Shown piece by piece: positions 1 through 9,456 of a stretch of 25,021 nt of DNA. The translations under genes and the position numbers were made by a program. Under the pieces are notes generated by a model. That model worked only from the letters and a program-made list of their open reading frames with translations, searched no databases and was not told the DNA's origin. Origin of the DNA: Candidatus Omnitrophota bacterium (lineage in GTDB: Bacteria > Ratteibacteria > UBA8468 > B48-G9 > DTJG01). Positions within the stretch are counted from its first letter, which is position 1, and the number at the start of each line of letters is the position of its first letter. Where the stretch lies: contig JAMCZX010000003.1 in the NCBI GenBank assembly GCA_023485205.1, forward strand, positions 1-25,021. Reading direction: 5' to 3'.

Positions 1-504
1 TTTAATCAGTTAAGAATTGATGGAGGGTGGGTAAAAAAAACTGTAGCGGAAAAAGATTATAAAAGTCTTATTATAAAAGGAATAAAAAGAGCTGTTGAAA
101 TTGCAGAAAAAGAAAAAGTTTATCTTGCTCTGGATAATCATGGAACTATTACAAATGATTATCAGTTCCAGATTGAAATATTTGAAAAAATCAAATCAAA
201 ATATTTAGGGGCAAATCTTGATACTATGAATTACAGATGGTATGGTTATCCAGTTGAAGATTTGCTTAAAATTTATAAGTCAATTGCTCCTTATGCTATT
301 CATACACATATTAAAGATGGAATCGGGGTAAAAGAAAATTATACTGGGAAAATTATTGGAGAAGGTGAAATTCCTGTCAGCCAGGTGATTAGAATTTTAA
401 AAGAAAATAATTATCAGGGTGTATGGTGTATTGAATATGAAGGGAAAGATAAAGATTCAGGGTATAAAGAAAGCACAGGAAAATTAAGAAGATTACTGGA
501 ATGA
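1..504 (+). CDS. Sugar phosphate isomerase/epimerase, TIM-barrel family (5' end missing)
   Basis: The frame is open from base 1 and ends in TGA at 502-504, so the N-terminus lies outside the window; 167 residues are visible. They match the second half of the xylose-isomerase-like / AP-endonuclease-2 TIM barrel. The metal-site segments are present in order: LALDNHG, then LDTMN, then HTHIKDG, and finally IEYEGK near the end. The GEGEIP stretch is also typical of this family. Such enzymes isomerise or epimerise sugars, sugar phosphates or inositols in the cytoplasm. A Gfo/Idh/MocA dehydrogenase follows 41 bases downstream on the same strand, a common pairing for catabolism of inositols or unusual sugars. 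The substrate cannot be read from the sequence. Family assignment is confident, exact reaction unknown. Confidence 0.85.
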   Translation, partial: FNQLRIDGGWVKKTVAEKDYKSLIIKGIKRAVEIAEKEKVYLALDNHGTITNDYQFQIEIFEKIKSKYLGANLDTMNYRWYGYPVEDLLKIYKSIAPYAIHTHIKDGIGVKENYTGKIIGEGEIPVSQVIRILKENNYQGVWCIEYEGKDKDSGYKESTGKLRRLLE

Positions 505-545
505 TTTTTATAATAAAAATTGTTTAAATTTAAAGGGGGAAAAAG

Positions 546-1571
546 ATGAGTAGATTTGAAAAATCTTCTGAGATAAAAGTGGCAGTAATAGGATATGGTG
601 GGGCTTTTAATATGGGCAAATACCATCTTGAGACAGGTAGTAAAGTGGGTATGATACCTACTGCTGTTGTGGATGTAGATTCTAAAAGATTAGAAGCTGC
701 CAAAAAAGATTTTCCTGATATAGAAACATATTCTTCAGTAGAAAAAATGCTGGAAAAATCTTCTGCCAATCTTGTTATACTTATAACTCCGCATAATACA
801 CATGCAAAACTTGCTGTTCAATGTTTAAAAGAAAACCGTAATGTTATTTCTGAAAAGCCTATGGCTGTTACCACTGAAGAATGTGATGCTATGATAAAAC
901 AGGCAGAAAAGAATAATTTAATGCTTTCTGTTTTTCATAATCGTCATTGGGATGGTTCTATAATAGAAGCTGTCCAAAGAATAAAAAAAGGTGAAATTGG
1001 CGATGTTTTTCGTATTGAGGCACATATGGGAGGATATTCTAATCCAGGAGACTGGTGGAGAACATCAAAATCCATATCAGGTGGTATCTTATATGACTGG
1101 GGTGTGCATTTGCTGGAATATTCAATGCAGATTATAAATTCTGAAGCTATAGAAGTAACAGGTTTTGCCAGAAAAGGATTCTGGGCAGAAAAAACAAAAT
1201 GGGGAAAGGATACAAATGAAGATGAAGCGTTTGCTGTTATTAGGTGTAAAAATGATACCTGGCTTACACTATGTATCAGCAGTATTGACTCAAATCCCAA
1301 AAAAGGAATGCTTGAAATTACAGGAACAGACGGAACATATATTATGAATTATGATACCTGGGAAATAGTAACACATAAAAATGGAATAGAATATATTACA
1401 AAAGGAAGAAATCCCCAGTCAGACGGAGCTCTTCTTTTTTACAAAAATATTGTTGAGCATCTTGTAAAAGGAAAAGAATTGATAATAACTCCACAATGGG
1501 CAAGACAGTTTATTCATATATTAGACCTTGCTGACCAGAGCGCTAAAAAGCGTATAGGTCTTAAAGCTTAA
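546..1571 (+). CDS. Gfo/Idh/MocA family NAD(P)-dependent oxidoreductase
   Basis: This 341-residue protein has an N-terminal Rossmann fold (VAVIGYGGAFNMGKYH, residues about 12-27) and the family's catalytic-lysine motif SEKPMAVTTEE near residue 103. It also has the C-terminal alpha/beta domain with GGILYDWGVHLLEY (aspartate and histidine in the usual places). Length is normal for the family. These enzymes oxidise or reduce hydroxyls of sugars, inositols or sugar derivatives with NAD(P). The ATG at 546 follows a purine-rich AAAGGGGGAAAAAG stretch that serves as ribosome binding site. The gene lies just after the sugar isomerase and is probably co-transcribed with it. It ends only six bases before the restored end of tsaD on the opposite strand. 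Substrate not determinable. Confidence 0.92.
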   Translation: MSRFEKSSEIKVAVIGYGGAFNMGKYHLETGSKVGMIPTAVVDVDSKRLEAAKKDFPDIETYSSVEKMLEKSSANLVILITPHNTHAKLAVQCLKENRNVISEKPMAVTTEECDAMIKQAEKNNLMLSVFHNRHWDGSIIEAVQRIKKGEIGDVFRIEAHMGGYSNPGDWWRTSKSISGGILYDWGVHLLEYSMQIINSEAIEVTGFARKGFWAEKTKWGKDTNEDEAFAVIRCKNDTWLTLCISSIDSNPKKGMLEITGTDGTYIMNYDTWEIVTHKNGIEYITKGRNPQSDGALLFYKNIVEHLVKGKELIITPQWARQFIHILDLADQSAKKRIGLKA

Positions 1572-1577
1572 AGTTAT

Positions 1578-2559
1578 TTATATAGTTTTTGTTGGGAAAA
1601 CTTTAATTTGATAAGGGCAGGGCGGGATGTTCTGTTTTATAAGAAAATGTGTATAAATTCCTATCATAGCTCCATTATCCATACATAAATTTTTTTTCTG
1701 GAAACAGGATTTTTATATTTTTTGTTTTAAAATGCTTCATGATATTATCCCGTAAATATTGATTTTGTATAACCCCGCCGCCAAAAATAAAATTCCGGAC
1801 AGGATATTTTTCCAAAGCCATAGACATTTTTCTTATTATTGTATCAGTTATGGCTTTTTGAAAAGAAGCTGCTATATCCGGGGAATTTTCAAGTCCATGT
1901 TCTTTGACATAATAAAATACAGCAGTTTTAATGCCACTAAAGCTGAAATTAAGACTTTTTAGCAGATACGGGCGCGGAAAATTTATCTTTTTTTCATTCC
2001 CTTTACGAGCAATTTTTTCAAGATTGGGGCCCCCAGGATAAGGAAGTTTTAATATTCTTGCTATTTTATCAAAAGCTTCTCCACAGGCATCATCTAATGT
2101 TTTTCCTATGAGTTGAAAATCAATATAATTTTTAATATAAAACAGACTGGTATGTCCGCCTGAAATAACCAGTCCAAGGCAGGGAAATTCAATATTTTCT
2201 ATAAAATTTGATGCAATATGTCCATAAAGATGATTGATAAAATATAATGGTTTTTTAAGAGAATATGCCAGTCCTGCAGCAAAGGAAACCCCAATAATAA
2301 GAGAACCTTTTAAACCTGGTGAGTTTGTTACTCCAATGGCATCAATATCTTCTGCGGAAATAGAAGCTTTGGATAATGCTTCCTGAAAAGAGGGTAATAT
2401 TTTTTTTAGATGTTCTCTGCTTGCTAATTCAGGCATAATCCCTCCAAAAGGTTGATGTATCATATTCTGGCTATATATAATATTGGATAATATAGAGCCA
2501 TTTTTTATAACTCCAATTGATGTTTCATCGCATGAAGTTTCTATTCCAAGAATTATCAT
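1578..2559 (-). pseudogene. tsaD: tRNA N6-threonylcarbamoyladenosine transferase TsaD, frameshifted near the 3' end
   Basis: TsaD transfers threonylcarbamoyl to A37 of ANN-decoding tRNAs and is usually essential. From ATG at 2559 the frame reads GIETSCDETS, the metal-binding HLYGH (His110, His114), SGGHTSL and FGGGVIQN, then stops early at 1675 (294 residues, ending FPEKKFMYG). In the next frame the sequence continues with CMDNGAMIGIYTHF, the conserved TsaD C-terminus including the third metal ligand Asp in DNGAM, to a TAA at 1578. Removing one A from the A8 run (T8 at 1690-1697 on the + strand) joins the frames into about 326 residues, the normal length. It may be a sequence error, a slippage site or true damage. 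If unshifted, the annotated product is 1675-2559. It is the last gene of the long minus-strand operon, two bases after the deacetylase gene. Confidence 0.88.
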
Positions 2560-2561
2560 AA

Positions 2562-3437
2562 TTAATGAACCAATTGGGATACAAAAACTATTTTATATCC
2601 CTGGTGTGCAAGTCTTGGTATTTGTTGTTCTAAAGCCGCCAGTGTTTCCGGTAAAACATGCCCGATTGCTATTGCATGTCCATTTTTTAATGCAATCTGC
2701 TTTGCTTCATTTATGCTTTGGACTACAGAATCATAAGAAGTGTTGTCGTCAAGGAAAACATCTCTTCTGACTGTAGGTACGCCTAATTTTTTTGCTTCTA
2801 TTCCAACAACTGAATATGGTGTGGTTTCGCTATCAAGGAAAAACAGATTTTTATTTTTTGATTTGATATCGCTTAAAAGTTGTGCCATTTTTTTTTTGTT
2901 TGCAGTAAAAAGAGACCCTTCATGATTATTAACCCCTACAATATATTTACCAATTTTTTTATAAAATCCATCAAACCTGTGTTTTATTTGTTTTGCAGAC
3001 ATATTTACTGTGATGAATTTTAAACCTGTCATATCCTTGGAATTATCAGGTTCTAAAGGGAGATGCATAATAATCTGACAGTTAGGGTATTTACTTAAAA
3101 TTTTTGCATCATATATTCCATAAGGGGTCTGTGGAATTACTGCTACGGTTATAGGATATGGTTCTAATTTTTTTACGGCGTCTATAATCTCTGTATTCCA
3201 GCCTGCATCATCTATATCAAATGCTATCTCTCCATGTCCTTTTGTAAAAGATAGAGGTAATTTTACATGAGGTAATTGTTTTTTAAAAGGCTGAATTATT
3301 TTTGTTTTAATAGGAGATATAATAGGTGTTATCTCTTTTAATATGAAAAACCCTGTGATAAGGATACAAAGAATAAGAAAGAGCGCCGCTAAAATAAAAA
3401 CCTTATTATTATTTTTATTCTTTTTGGAAGTACGCAT
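2562..3437 (-). CDS. Divergent polysaccharide deacetylase (YibQ family)
   Basis: The protein has one N-terminal membrane anchor (VFILAALFLILCILITGFFIL) followed by a domain of the divergent polysaccharide deacetylase family (Pfam PF04748). Recognisable segments are IAFDIDDAGWN, ITVAVIPQTPYG, IIMHLPLEP, VNNHEGSLFTA and the closing GHAIAIGHVLPETLAAL. Members face the periplasm and are thought to act on wall or surface polysaccharide; the activity of this branch is poorly characterised. I place the start at ATG 3437 (291 residues); a TTG at 3449 in the same frame would add four residues. The gene starts 18 bases after ctpA and ends two bases before tsaD. Association with CtpA and a cell-wall hydrolase supports an envelope role. 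Confidence 0.85.
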   Translation of the reverse strand: MRTSKKNKNNNKVFILAALFLILCILITGFFILKEITPIISPIKTKIIQPFKKQLPHVKLPLSFTKGHGEIAFDIDDAGWNTEIIDAVKKLEPYPITVAVIPQTPYGIYDAKILSKYPNCQIIMHLPLEPDNSKDMTGLKFITVNMSAKQIKHRFDGFYKKIGKYIVGVNNHEGSLFTANKKKMAQLLSDIKSKNKNLFFLDSETTPYSVVGIEAKKLGVPTVRRDVFLDDNTSYDSVVQSINEAKQIALKNGHAIAIGHVLPETLAALEQQIPRLAHQGYKIVFVSQLVH

Positions 3438-3455
3438 ATTATCTTGCAATCAATG

Positions 3456-4655
3456 TTATACACCTATAGGAGTTTTTTGTGCCAATATCATAGTTTGGAT
3501 TTCATCATAAGCTTTTTGTAATTGGACATCATTTTTTATGTCGCCAATTATATTATTTTTAGGTTCTTTAACAATAATATCCGGTTCTATTCCTATATGG
3601 TTGATTTTTTTACCATTAGGTGTATAATAATAAGCAATTGTAAGTTTAAGTTCAGAACCATGTTTACCAATAGGTATGACATCCTGAACTGTTCCTTTTC
3701 CAAAAGTTTTTGTCCCTACAAGAATACATTGATTGCCAAGATTATCTTTTAGCGCGGCTGTTGTTATTTCTGATGCGCTTGCGCTTCCATCATTTACAAG
3801 AATAACAATAGGTCCTTTCCATATCTGATTATTACCGGAAAAGAAATAATTATCATACTGTGGTTTTCTTCCTTTTGTGTAAACAATTAGTTTTTTGGAG
3901 GGAAGAAAAAGTTGGGATATACTTACAGCAGAGTTAAGTAATCCTCCGGGGTTATTTCTTAAATCTATTATAAGTCCTTTTACTTTATCAGAATTAAATT
4001 TTTCTAAAGCGGATTTTACTGAAGCAGCAGTATCCTCCAATAATACAGAAATTCTCATATATCCTATATTCCCCGGTAAAATTTTATATTTAACAGAATC
4101 TATATGGATTATGCTTCTGATTAATGGTATCTGAATAATGTTAGAAGTGTTTGGATGTAGAATCCCTATTGTGACTTTTGTCCCTGGTTTTCCTCTTAAT
4201 TTTTTAACAACATCCCAGAGTGTCATTCCTTTGGTTGATTCTCCATTTATTTCAAGGATTTTATCACCTGCTTTTATACCTGCTTTCCATGCCGGGCTGT
4301 CTTCAATTGGACTGACAACTGTAATTATATTGTTTTTAATCCCAATTTCTATCCCGATGCCTCCAAATTTTCCTGATGTTAAAATATTTAATTGTTTGGC
4401 TTCTTTTGGGGGTAAATATACGCTATATGGGTCTAAAGTGGCCAGCATTCCTTCTATTGCTCCTGTAAAAATTCTTTGATCTTTTACAGGTTTAACATAG
4501 TTATTTTTAACAATGTTAGCAATATTGGCAAATTTATCTAATTGTCTATAAAACTGCGCCTCATTTTTTCTTGCTTCTGAAGCCTTTATATTAAATCCAA
4601 AAATGAAACTTAAAACTACAAGTACCATAATCCATATTATAGTTTTTCTTTTCAT
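3456..4655 (-). CDS. ctpA: S41 family C-terminal processing peptidase (CtpA/Prc-like)
   Basis: This 399-residue protein starts with a hydrophobic export/anchor segment (residues about 5-22). A PDZ domain follows (GGIGIEIG near 98 through GTKVTIGI near 158), then the S41 protease domain. The catalytic dyad is visible: Ser295 in NDGSASASE and Lys320 in TFGKG, separated by the 25 residues usual in the family; DLRNNPGG is the conserved core before them. CtpA-type enzymes trim C-termini of periplasmic or envelope proteins and often regulate peptidoglycan hydrolases. An NlpC/P60 hydrolase with LysM repeats lies two genes upstream in the same operon and is a plausible target. ATG at 4655 follows an AAAGGAG ribosome binding site; 15 bases separate it from gatB. 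Confidence 0.93.
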   Translation of the reverse strand: MKRKTIIWIMVLVVLSFIFGFNIKASEARKNEAQFYRQLDKFANIANIVKNNYVKPVKDQRIFTGAIEGMLATLDPYSVYLPPKEAKQLNILTSGKFGGIGIEIGIKNNIITVVSPIEDSPAWKAGIKAGDKILEINGESTKGMTLWDVVKKLRGKPGTKVTIGILHPNTSNIIQIPLIRSIIHIDSVKYKILPGNIGYMRISVLLEDTAASVKSALEKFNSDKVKGLIIDLRNNPGGLLNSAVSISQLFLPSKKLIVYTKGRKPQYDNYFFSGNNQIWKGPIVILVNDGSASASEITTAALKDNLGNQCILVGTKTFGKGTVQDVIPIGKHGSELKLTIAYYYTPNGKKINHIGIEPDIIVKEPKNNIIGDIKNDVQLQKAYDEIQTMILAQKTPIGV

Positions 4656-4670
4656 AATATTCTTTCTCCT

Positions 4671-6176
4671 TTAGCGTGTTTGTCTCGTTTTGGCTCGAAC
4701 ATTGTCCAGTTCTTCCATTAAAATTTTTGCTACTATTAAAATGTCCGCCTTTCCTTTGCTTTTTTTCATTACCATACCTTTCAGAAAATTACTTATATTA
4801 CTTGCCTGTACGTTATTTTGGGCATCAATAGCATCCCAGTAATCTTTTACTGCTTTTGGATACTCTGTTATGACTTCTTTAACCCACTGTCTAATTGTTT
4901 TTTCGTCCTGTACCTGAATGAGATGTTTTTCATTAACTATTTCTATAGCTGATTTTCCTGTATCAAGCATTTCAGTCAAAACTTCTTTTCCTGAAGTTGC
5001 TGTAATTTTTTTTGAATTAACCAGTTCTATTAATTCTGCAAAATTTTTTGAGGAAATAGGACAAATCTTAATAGATATATTTCTTTCTTTAAGTATTCCA
5101 AGCAGGACTGTTTGTATCCAGTTGGAAACTATTTCTGGTTCTTTATAAAAAGAAACTGTTTCCTCAAAATAATCTGCAAGTTTTTTTTCTGAAGTAAGAA
5201 CAGAAATATTATATTCTGAAAGATTATATTGGTCAAGAAATCTTTTTTGTTTTTGGGCAGGAATCTCTCCTATTTGTAAAGAAATTTTTTCAACTATATC
5301 TTGTGGAATTTTTATAGGTAAAAGGTCTGGCTCAGGAAAATATCTATAATCATGAGCTTCTTCTTTTGTTCTCATACTTTCTGTTGTCTGGTTTGTTTCA
5401 TCCCAGAGTCTTGTTTCCTGAATGACTTTTTTATTTGTTTCTAATAGGTGCATCTGTCTGACAGATTCAAATTGTAAAGCTTTTCTAACAGATTTAAAAG
5501 AATTCATGTTTTTAATTTCTGTTTTTGTTCCTAGTTCTTTTGAGTCATAAAAATTTACAGAAATATTTGCATCACATCTTAAAGAACCCTCTTCCATATT
5601 ACAATCACTTACTTCAATATATTGAAGTATTTTTTTTAGTTCCAAAAGAAATGCTTCTGCTTCCTGGGGAGAGGAAATCCCTGGTTCAGTAACTATTTCC
5701 ATTAAAGGAACACCCGCCCTGTTAAAGTCTACCAGAGATATATTTTCATTATGTTCACTATGGATTAGTTTTCCCGTATCTTCCTCCAGATGGATTCTTC
5801 TTAAGGGTGTTTTTTTATTATTTATATTTAGATATCCATTAATTGCCAGAGGTTGATTGTATTGAGAAATTTGAAAATTTTTTGGAAGGTCAGGATAAAA
5901 ATATGATTTTCTTACAAATACACATTCTGAGGGAATTTGACAATTTAGAGCTAAGGCAGTTTTTATTCCTAATTCAAGGGTTTTATAATTGAAAACAGGA
6001 AGGGACCCTGGCAGACCAACGCATACAGGACACACCTGGGAATTTTCTTTTTCTCCAAATTTTGTAGAGCAGGAGCAAAACATCTTGGATTCTGTTAATA
6101 ATTCAACATGAATTTCAAGTCCGATTGTGATTTTATATTTATTTTCATAAATATCGTTTGTAGTTTCATCCGCCAT
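4671..6176 (-). CDS. gatB: Aspartyl/glutamyl-tRNA(Asn/Gln) amidotransferase subunit B
   Basis: GatB, with GatA and GatC, converts misacylated Glu-tRNA(Gln) and Asp-tRNA(Asn) to the amidated forms. The sequence carries the GatB signature IGLEIHVELLTESKMFC, the CPVCVGLPGSLPV block, YPDLPKNFQISQY, GVPLMEIVTEP, EEGSLRCDANIS, KTEIKNMNSFKSV and RYFPEPDLLP. The C-terminal tail domain ends with MKKSKGKAD. The ATG at 6176 overlaps the previous gene by 11 bases and gives 501 residues; an in-frame TTG at 6191 has a GGAG about 13 bases upstream and is the alternative start (506 residues). Both are slightly longer than the usual 475-485. gatA and gatC are not in the window, so the complex is encoded at more than one locus. 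Confidence 0.95.
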   Translation of the reverse strand: MADETTNDIYENKYKITIGLEIHVELLTESKMFCSCSTKFGEKENSQVCPVCVGLPGSLPVFNYKTLELGIKTALALNCQIPSECVFVRKSYFYPDLPKNFQISQYNQPLAINGYLNINNKKTPLRRIHLEEDTGKLIHSEHNENISLVDFNRAGVPLMEIVTEPGISSPQEAEAFLLELKKILQYIEVSDCNMEEGSLRCDANISVNFYDSKELGTKTEIKNMNSFKSVRKALQFESVRQMHLLETNKKVIQETRLWDETNQTTESMRTKEEAHDYRYFPEPDLLPIKIPQDIVEKISLQIGEIPAQKQKRFLDQYNLSEYNISVLTSEKKLADYFEETVSFYKEPEIVSNWIQTVLLGILKERNISIKICPISSKNFAELIELVNSKKITATSGKEVLTEMLDTGKSAIEIVNEKHLIQVQDEKTIRQWVKEVITEYPKAVKDYWDAIDAQNNVQASNISNFLKGMVMKKSKGKADILIVAKILMEELDNVRAKTRQTR

Positions 6177-7629
6177 TTCCGTTTTCTGCAAAATATGTTC
6201 TTACTCCGGCAATATGTGCCCTTAAATAAGAATTAAGTCGTGTAATTACAACTCTGCCTTCATCTGTACCTGCCTGTATAAATCTATTATTTCCAATATA
6301 AATACCAACATGGTCTATATAATATCCACCAAAGTGAAAAAATATAAGATCACCAGGTTGGGCTTCGGCTAAATGTATCGGATGCCCGTATCTATATTGT
6401 TCTGCTGCTGTTCTGGGAAGATTAATTCCTATTTCTTTATATACTCTTTGAGTTAATCCTGAACAGTCTATTCCATCCCGGGATGTTCCTCCATAAACAT
6501 AAGGTGTTCCAAGGAATGTATCTGCATATTGAATAATTTTATGACCAATAGATGCAAAAAAATTGTTGTCAGTTTGTGATGTTTCAGAATTAGAATTTGT
6601 AGTTTTATTTGCAACTTCCGGTATGACAATAATTTCTCCGGGAGTCACCAGATTATTTGTAATTAGATTCTCTTTTGCAAGCCAATTAGGATTAATTTGA
6701 AATTTTTTTGCTATAGAGGCTAAAGTATCACCAATTTTTACCTGATAATATATTACAGAAGAGGCGTTATTTATTACAGAACTTACATTTTTAGGTTCAA
6801 CAATATTTGTTTTTGTTTGTATAGATGTTTGTTTCTCTGTAGTAGCATATGCTATTTGTTGAGTGGAAGTCCGGGTTTGGTTTATAGATTGGCCTACAAT
6901 TAATCTTTGTCCCATTCTTAAGTCATAAGGGTTGTGAATACCATTAACTCTTTCAAGCCATCCAATAGATACTCCATATCTTGCAGCAATAGAATCAAGA
7001 GTGTTCCCCCATTGAACAATATAGTATTTATTTGAGTAATTGGAATAATTTGTTTCAACAGGAGTATTGTAGGATTGGTTTATATATTGACCTACAATTA
7101 ATCTTTGCCCCATTCTTAAGTCATAAGGATTCTGGATACCATTGACTCTTTCAAGCCATCCAATAGATACTCCATACCTTGAAGCAATAGAACTAAGGGT
7201 ATCTCCCCATTGAATAGTGTAGTATTTGTTTGAGTAATTGGAATAATTTGTTTCAACAGGAGTATTGTAGGATTGCCCTACAATTAATTTTTGTCCTATT
7301 TCTAAGTCATAAGGATTGTTAATACCATTAACTTTTTCCAACCACCCAATAGATACTCCATACCTTGAAGCAATAGAGCTAAGAGTATCCCCCCATTGAA
7401 TAGTGTAGTATTTATTTGAATAATTTCCTACAATAAGTCTTTGTCCGATATAAATGTCATTATTCCTTAGGTTGTTCCATGATTTAATCTGCTGGATAGA
7501 GCAGTGATATTTACCGGCAAGATAGGATAAATTTTCTCCTTGTTTGACTATATGATAAGTTTGGGCTTTAAGTAAAGTAATTGTACATAATATAGTTAAG
7601 AACGAAATTATTATTTTCCATTTTTTCAT
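6166..7629 (-). CDS. Secreted peptidoglycan hydrolase: five LysM repeats plus NlpC/P60 domain
   Basis: A 487-residue exported protein with signal peptide at residues 1-23 (ending LLKAQ). Five LysM peptidoglycan-binding repeats follow: one starting YHIVKQGENLSYLA, three near-identical ones of the form YYTIQWGDTLSSIASRYG, and a fifth starting YYQVKIGDTLASIA. The C-terminal NlpC/P60 cysteine peptidase domain has catalytic Cys389 in GIDCSGLTQ and His440 in IDHVGIY, so it should cleave stem peptides (typically the D-Glu to diamino acid bond). Repeats 2-4 are also repeated in DNA, indicating recent internal duplication. The ATG forms a TAATG overlap with the stop of cysE, suggesting translational coupling. 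Acts in the periplasm or at the cell surface. Neighbouring CtpA could control its level. Confidence 0.94.
   Translation of the reverse strand: MKKWKIIISFLTILCTITLLKAQTYHIVKQGENLSYLAGKYHCSIQQIKSWNNLRNNDIYIGQRLIVGNYSNKYYTIQWGDTLSSIASRYGVSIGWLEKVNGINNPYDLEIGQKLIVGQSYNTPVETNYSNYSNKYYTIQWGDTLSSIASRYGVSIGWLERVNGIQNPYDLRMGQRLIVGQYINQSYNTPVETNYSNYSNKYYIVQWGNTLDSIAARYGVSIGWLERVNGIHNPYDLRMGQRLIVGQSINQTRTSTQQIAYATTEKQTSIQTKTNIVEPKNVSSVINNASSVIYYQVKIGDTLASIAKKFQINPNWLAKENLITNNLVTPGEIIVIPEVANKTTNSNSETSQTDNNFFASIGHKIIQYADTFLGTPYVYGGTSRDGIDCSGLTQRVYKEIGINLPRTAAEQYRYGHPIHLAEAQPGDLIFFHFGGYYIDHVGIYIGNNRFIQAGTDEGRVVITRLNSYLRAHIAGVRTYFAENGNGG
6895..7428 (-). repeat. Tandem coding repeat of LysM module with linker
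   Basis: Inside the LysM-NlpC/P60 gene, near-identical units begin at 6895, 7093 and 7279 on the + strand with TACAATTAAT, giving spacings of 198 and 186 bases. The 12-base difference corresponds to an extra INQS-like tetrapeptide in the linker. Each unit encodes one LysM module plus a Ser/Asn/Tyr-rich linker (VETNYSNYSNKYY). The near identity suggests recent duplication or concerted change and makes copy number prone to vary. Confidence 0.85.
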
Positions 7630-8276
7630 TATGCCTCCTTTTTAATCTGTGTTTCTAATTTTTCTAATCTTTCAATAATTTTTCCTTGTTCTTTAATAAT
7701 CATTTTTAATGCCTTTGCAATAGGGTCAGGCAGTTTATCATGGTCAAGGTCTATAATATTTTCTGTTTTTCTAACTGCTGTTCCTGGAACTCCAACTACT
7801 GTTGTATTAGGAGGAACTGATTTTACCACTACAGAACCTGCTCCTATCATTGCATTATCTCCAATTTCTATTGGGCCAAGAACAATTGCTCCTGCACCAA
7901 TTACTACATTGTTGTCTACAGTTGGATGTCTTTTTTTCTTCTCATGGGTAACCCCGCCTAAAACAACCCCTTGATACAATAAGACATCATCTTTAATTAC
8001 TGTTGTTTCTCCTATAACAACACCCATACCATGGTCAATAAAAAATCTTCTGCCTATTTTTGCTCCAGGATGTATTTCAATTCCTGTAAAAAACCTTGTT
8101 ATAGTAGAAAGAATTCTGGCAAAAGTTTTACAACCACACTTCCATAAAACATGATTGATTCTATACATCCATATTGCATGTAAACCTGAATAACATAAAA
8201 TAATTTCAACTACATTTTTTGCTGCAGGGTCTTTTTTAAAAACTGTCTCTATATCTTCCCTTATTTTTTTAAACAT
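7629..8276 (-). CDS. cysE: Serine O-acetyltransferase
   Basis: CysE acetylates L-serine with acetyl-CoA, the first step of cysteine synthesis. The 215-residue protein has a short N-terminal helical part (residues about 1-60, including YRINHVLW). A left-handed beta-helix of hexapeptide repeats follows: [73 protein letters not shown]. The catalytic His in FIDHGMG and the conserved GGVTHEK loop are both present. The length fits the short EpsC/SrpH-like bacterial form rather than the 270-residue enterobacterial one. The tail is a charged helix ([20 protein letters not shown]). It sits one base after the E2 gene and overlaps the next gene by one base. No cysK is nearby. Confidence 0.93.
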   Translation of the reverse strand: MFKKIREDIETVFKKDPAAKNVVEIILCYSGLHAIWMYRINHVLWKCGCKTFARILSTITRFFTGIEIHPGAKIGRRFFIDHGMGVVIGETTVIKDDVLLYQGVVLGGVTHEKKKRHPTVDNNVVIGAGAIVLGPIEIGDNAMIGAGSVVVKSVPPNTTVVGVPGTAVRKTENIIDLDHDKLPDPIAKALKMIIKEQGKIIERLEKLETQIKKEA

Positions 8277-8277
8277 G

Positions 8278-9456
8278 TCAAATTTCTAAATTTTCAATTC
8301 GTTTTTGTAATGTTTGAAGAAATTTTCCGCCATAGGTACCATCAATAATTCTATGGTCAAGAGACAGAGTAACCCACATTGTTTCAGCGATGGTTATATT
8401 ATTGCTTTTTATAATCGGTTCTTTTTCAATTGTACCTACAGCCATAATTGCAACTCCAGGAGGACTTATAATTGCTGAAAAATTTTTTACCCCAAACATA
8501 CCAAGATTGGAAATTACAAATCTTGCTCCCTCTCCCATATCTTCTTTGGAGAGGGTTTTATTTTTTGCTCTGGTTACTATATTTTCTCTAAGAGAGGATA
8601 TTTCTTCAATAGTTTTATTTGCTACATCTTTGATAATAGGAACTATAAGCCCATCTTCAATACTTATTGCAAGTCCTATGTCTATTGTTTTGTATAGTCT
8701 TATTTGATTATTTACAACTGCCGCATTTAATAAAGGGAAATCTTTTATTGTTCTGGCTGTCCAAAAAATTAAAAAATCAGTATATGTAATCTTTTTTTCT
8801 TTAGATTTTTTTTCTTTTTCTTTTGTTATATTATCCATTAAAAATCTTGATGAAAGATAATAATGAGGAATATTTTGTTTGCTGTATGTTAATTTATCTG
8901 CTATGATTTTTCTAAATGGCGTCCATTGCATAACTTCATATTGGGGATTTCCCTGGGATTTTAATATTTCAGCATAGTATAAAACATCTTTTTTTTCTAT
9001 TCTTCCGCCTTCTCCTGTTCCCTGAATGTCTGAAAGAGAAATTCCCATTTCTTCTGCCAATTTTTTTGCCACCGGGCTTACTTTAATTCTTCCTTCATCC
9101 ACTGATTTTTTTTCTTGTTTTATAATTGGGGCTTCTTTAGAAATGGCATCTTCTGTTTGTTTTGGTTCAACTTTTTTTTCAGATATTTGGGGTTTTTCCG
9201 GAATTTCTTCATCTGGTTTATCAGTTATATATCCAATAACAGTTATTACAGCAATAGAAGTATCAGAAGCCGGATATAAAATTTTTCTTAAATATCCTTC
9301 ATAAAGAGATTCAATTTCAAAATTTGTTTTATCACTCATTACTTCAAATAGAACTTCTCCTTTTTTAACATAATCTCCTTCATTTTTAGCCCATCTTACT
9401 ATATAGCCTTCTTCCATTGTTTCGCCTAATTTAGGCATTATTATTTCTTTTATCAT
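8278..9456 (-). CDS. 2-oxoacid dehydrogenase E2 component, dihydrolipoamide acyltransferase (pyruvate/acetoin type)
   Basis: This 392-residue E2 has a single N-terminal lipoyl domain ([16 protein letters not shown]) whose lipoylated lysine is Lys43 in the MSDKTN turn. A charged linker follows, then a peripheral subunit-binding domain ([19 protein letters not shown], residues about 135-153) and the catalytic acyltransferase domain ending with SLDHRIIDG, where His368 and Asp372 form the HxxxD active site. It transfers the acyl group made by E1 to CoA. The start overlaps the E1-beta stop by four bases (ATGA). Sequence alone does not separate pyruvate from acetoin or branched-chain substrates; the E1-beta neighbour looks pyruvate/acetoin-like. 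Neither E1-alpha nor E3 is adjacent. Confidence 0.92.
   Translation of the reverse strand: MIKEIIMPKLGETMEEGYIVRWAKNEGDYVKKGEVLFEVMSDKTNFEIESLYEGYLRKILYPASDTSIAVITVIGYITDKPDEEIPEKPQISEKKVEPKQTEDAISKEAPIIKQEKKSVDEGRIKVSPVAKKLAEEMGISLSDIQGTGEGGRIEKKDVLYYAEILKSQGNPQYEVMQWTPFRKIIADKLTYSKQNIPHYYLSSRFLMDNITKEKEKKSKEKKITYTDFLIFWTARTIKDFPLLNAAVVNNQIRLYKTIDIGLAISIEDGLIVPIIKDVANKTIEEISSLRENIVTRAKNKTLSKEDMGEGARFVISNLGMFGVKNFSAIISPPGVAIMAVGTIEKEPIIKSNNITIAETMWVTLSLDHRIIDGTYGGKFLQTLQKRIENLEI

Noticed and set aside
944..1300. Minus-strand frame of 118 codons within the Gfo/Idh/MocA gene
   Set aside because: It lies wholly within a well-conserved gene on the other strand and shows no family features.
1568..1606. 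Inverted repeat TTAAAGTT/AACTTTAA between the converging Gfo/Idh gene and tsaD as a bidirectional terminator
   Set aside because: The arms are eight AT-rich bases with a 23-base loop and no T-tract, and the region is coding if the tsaD frame is restored.
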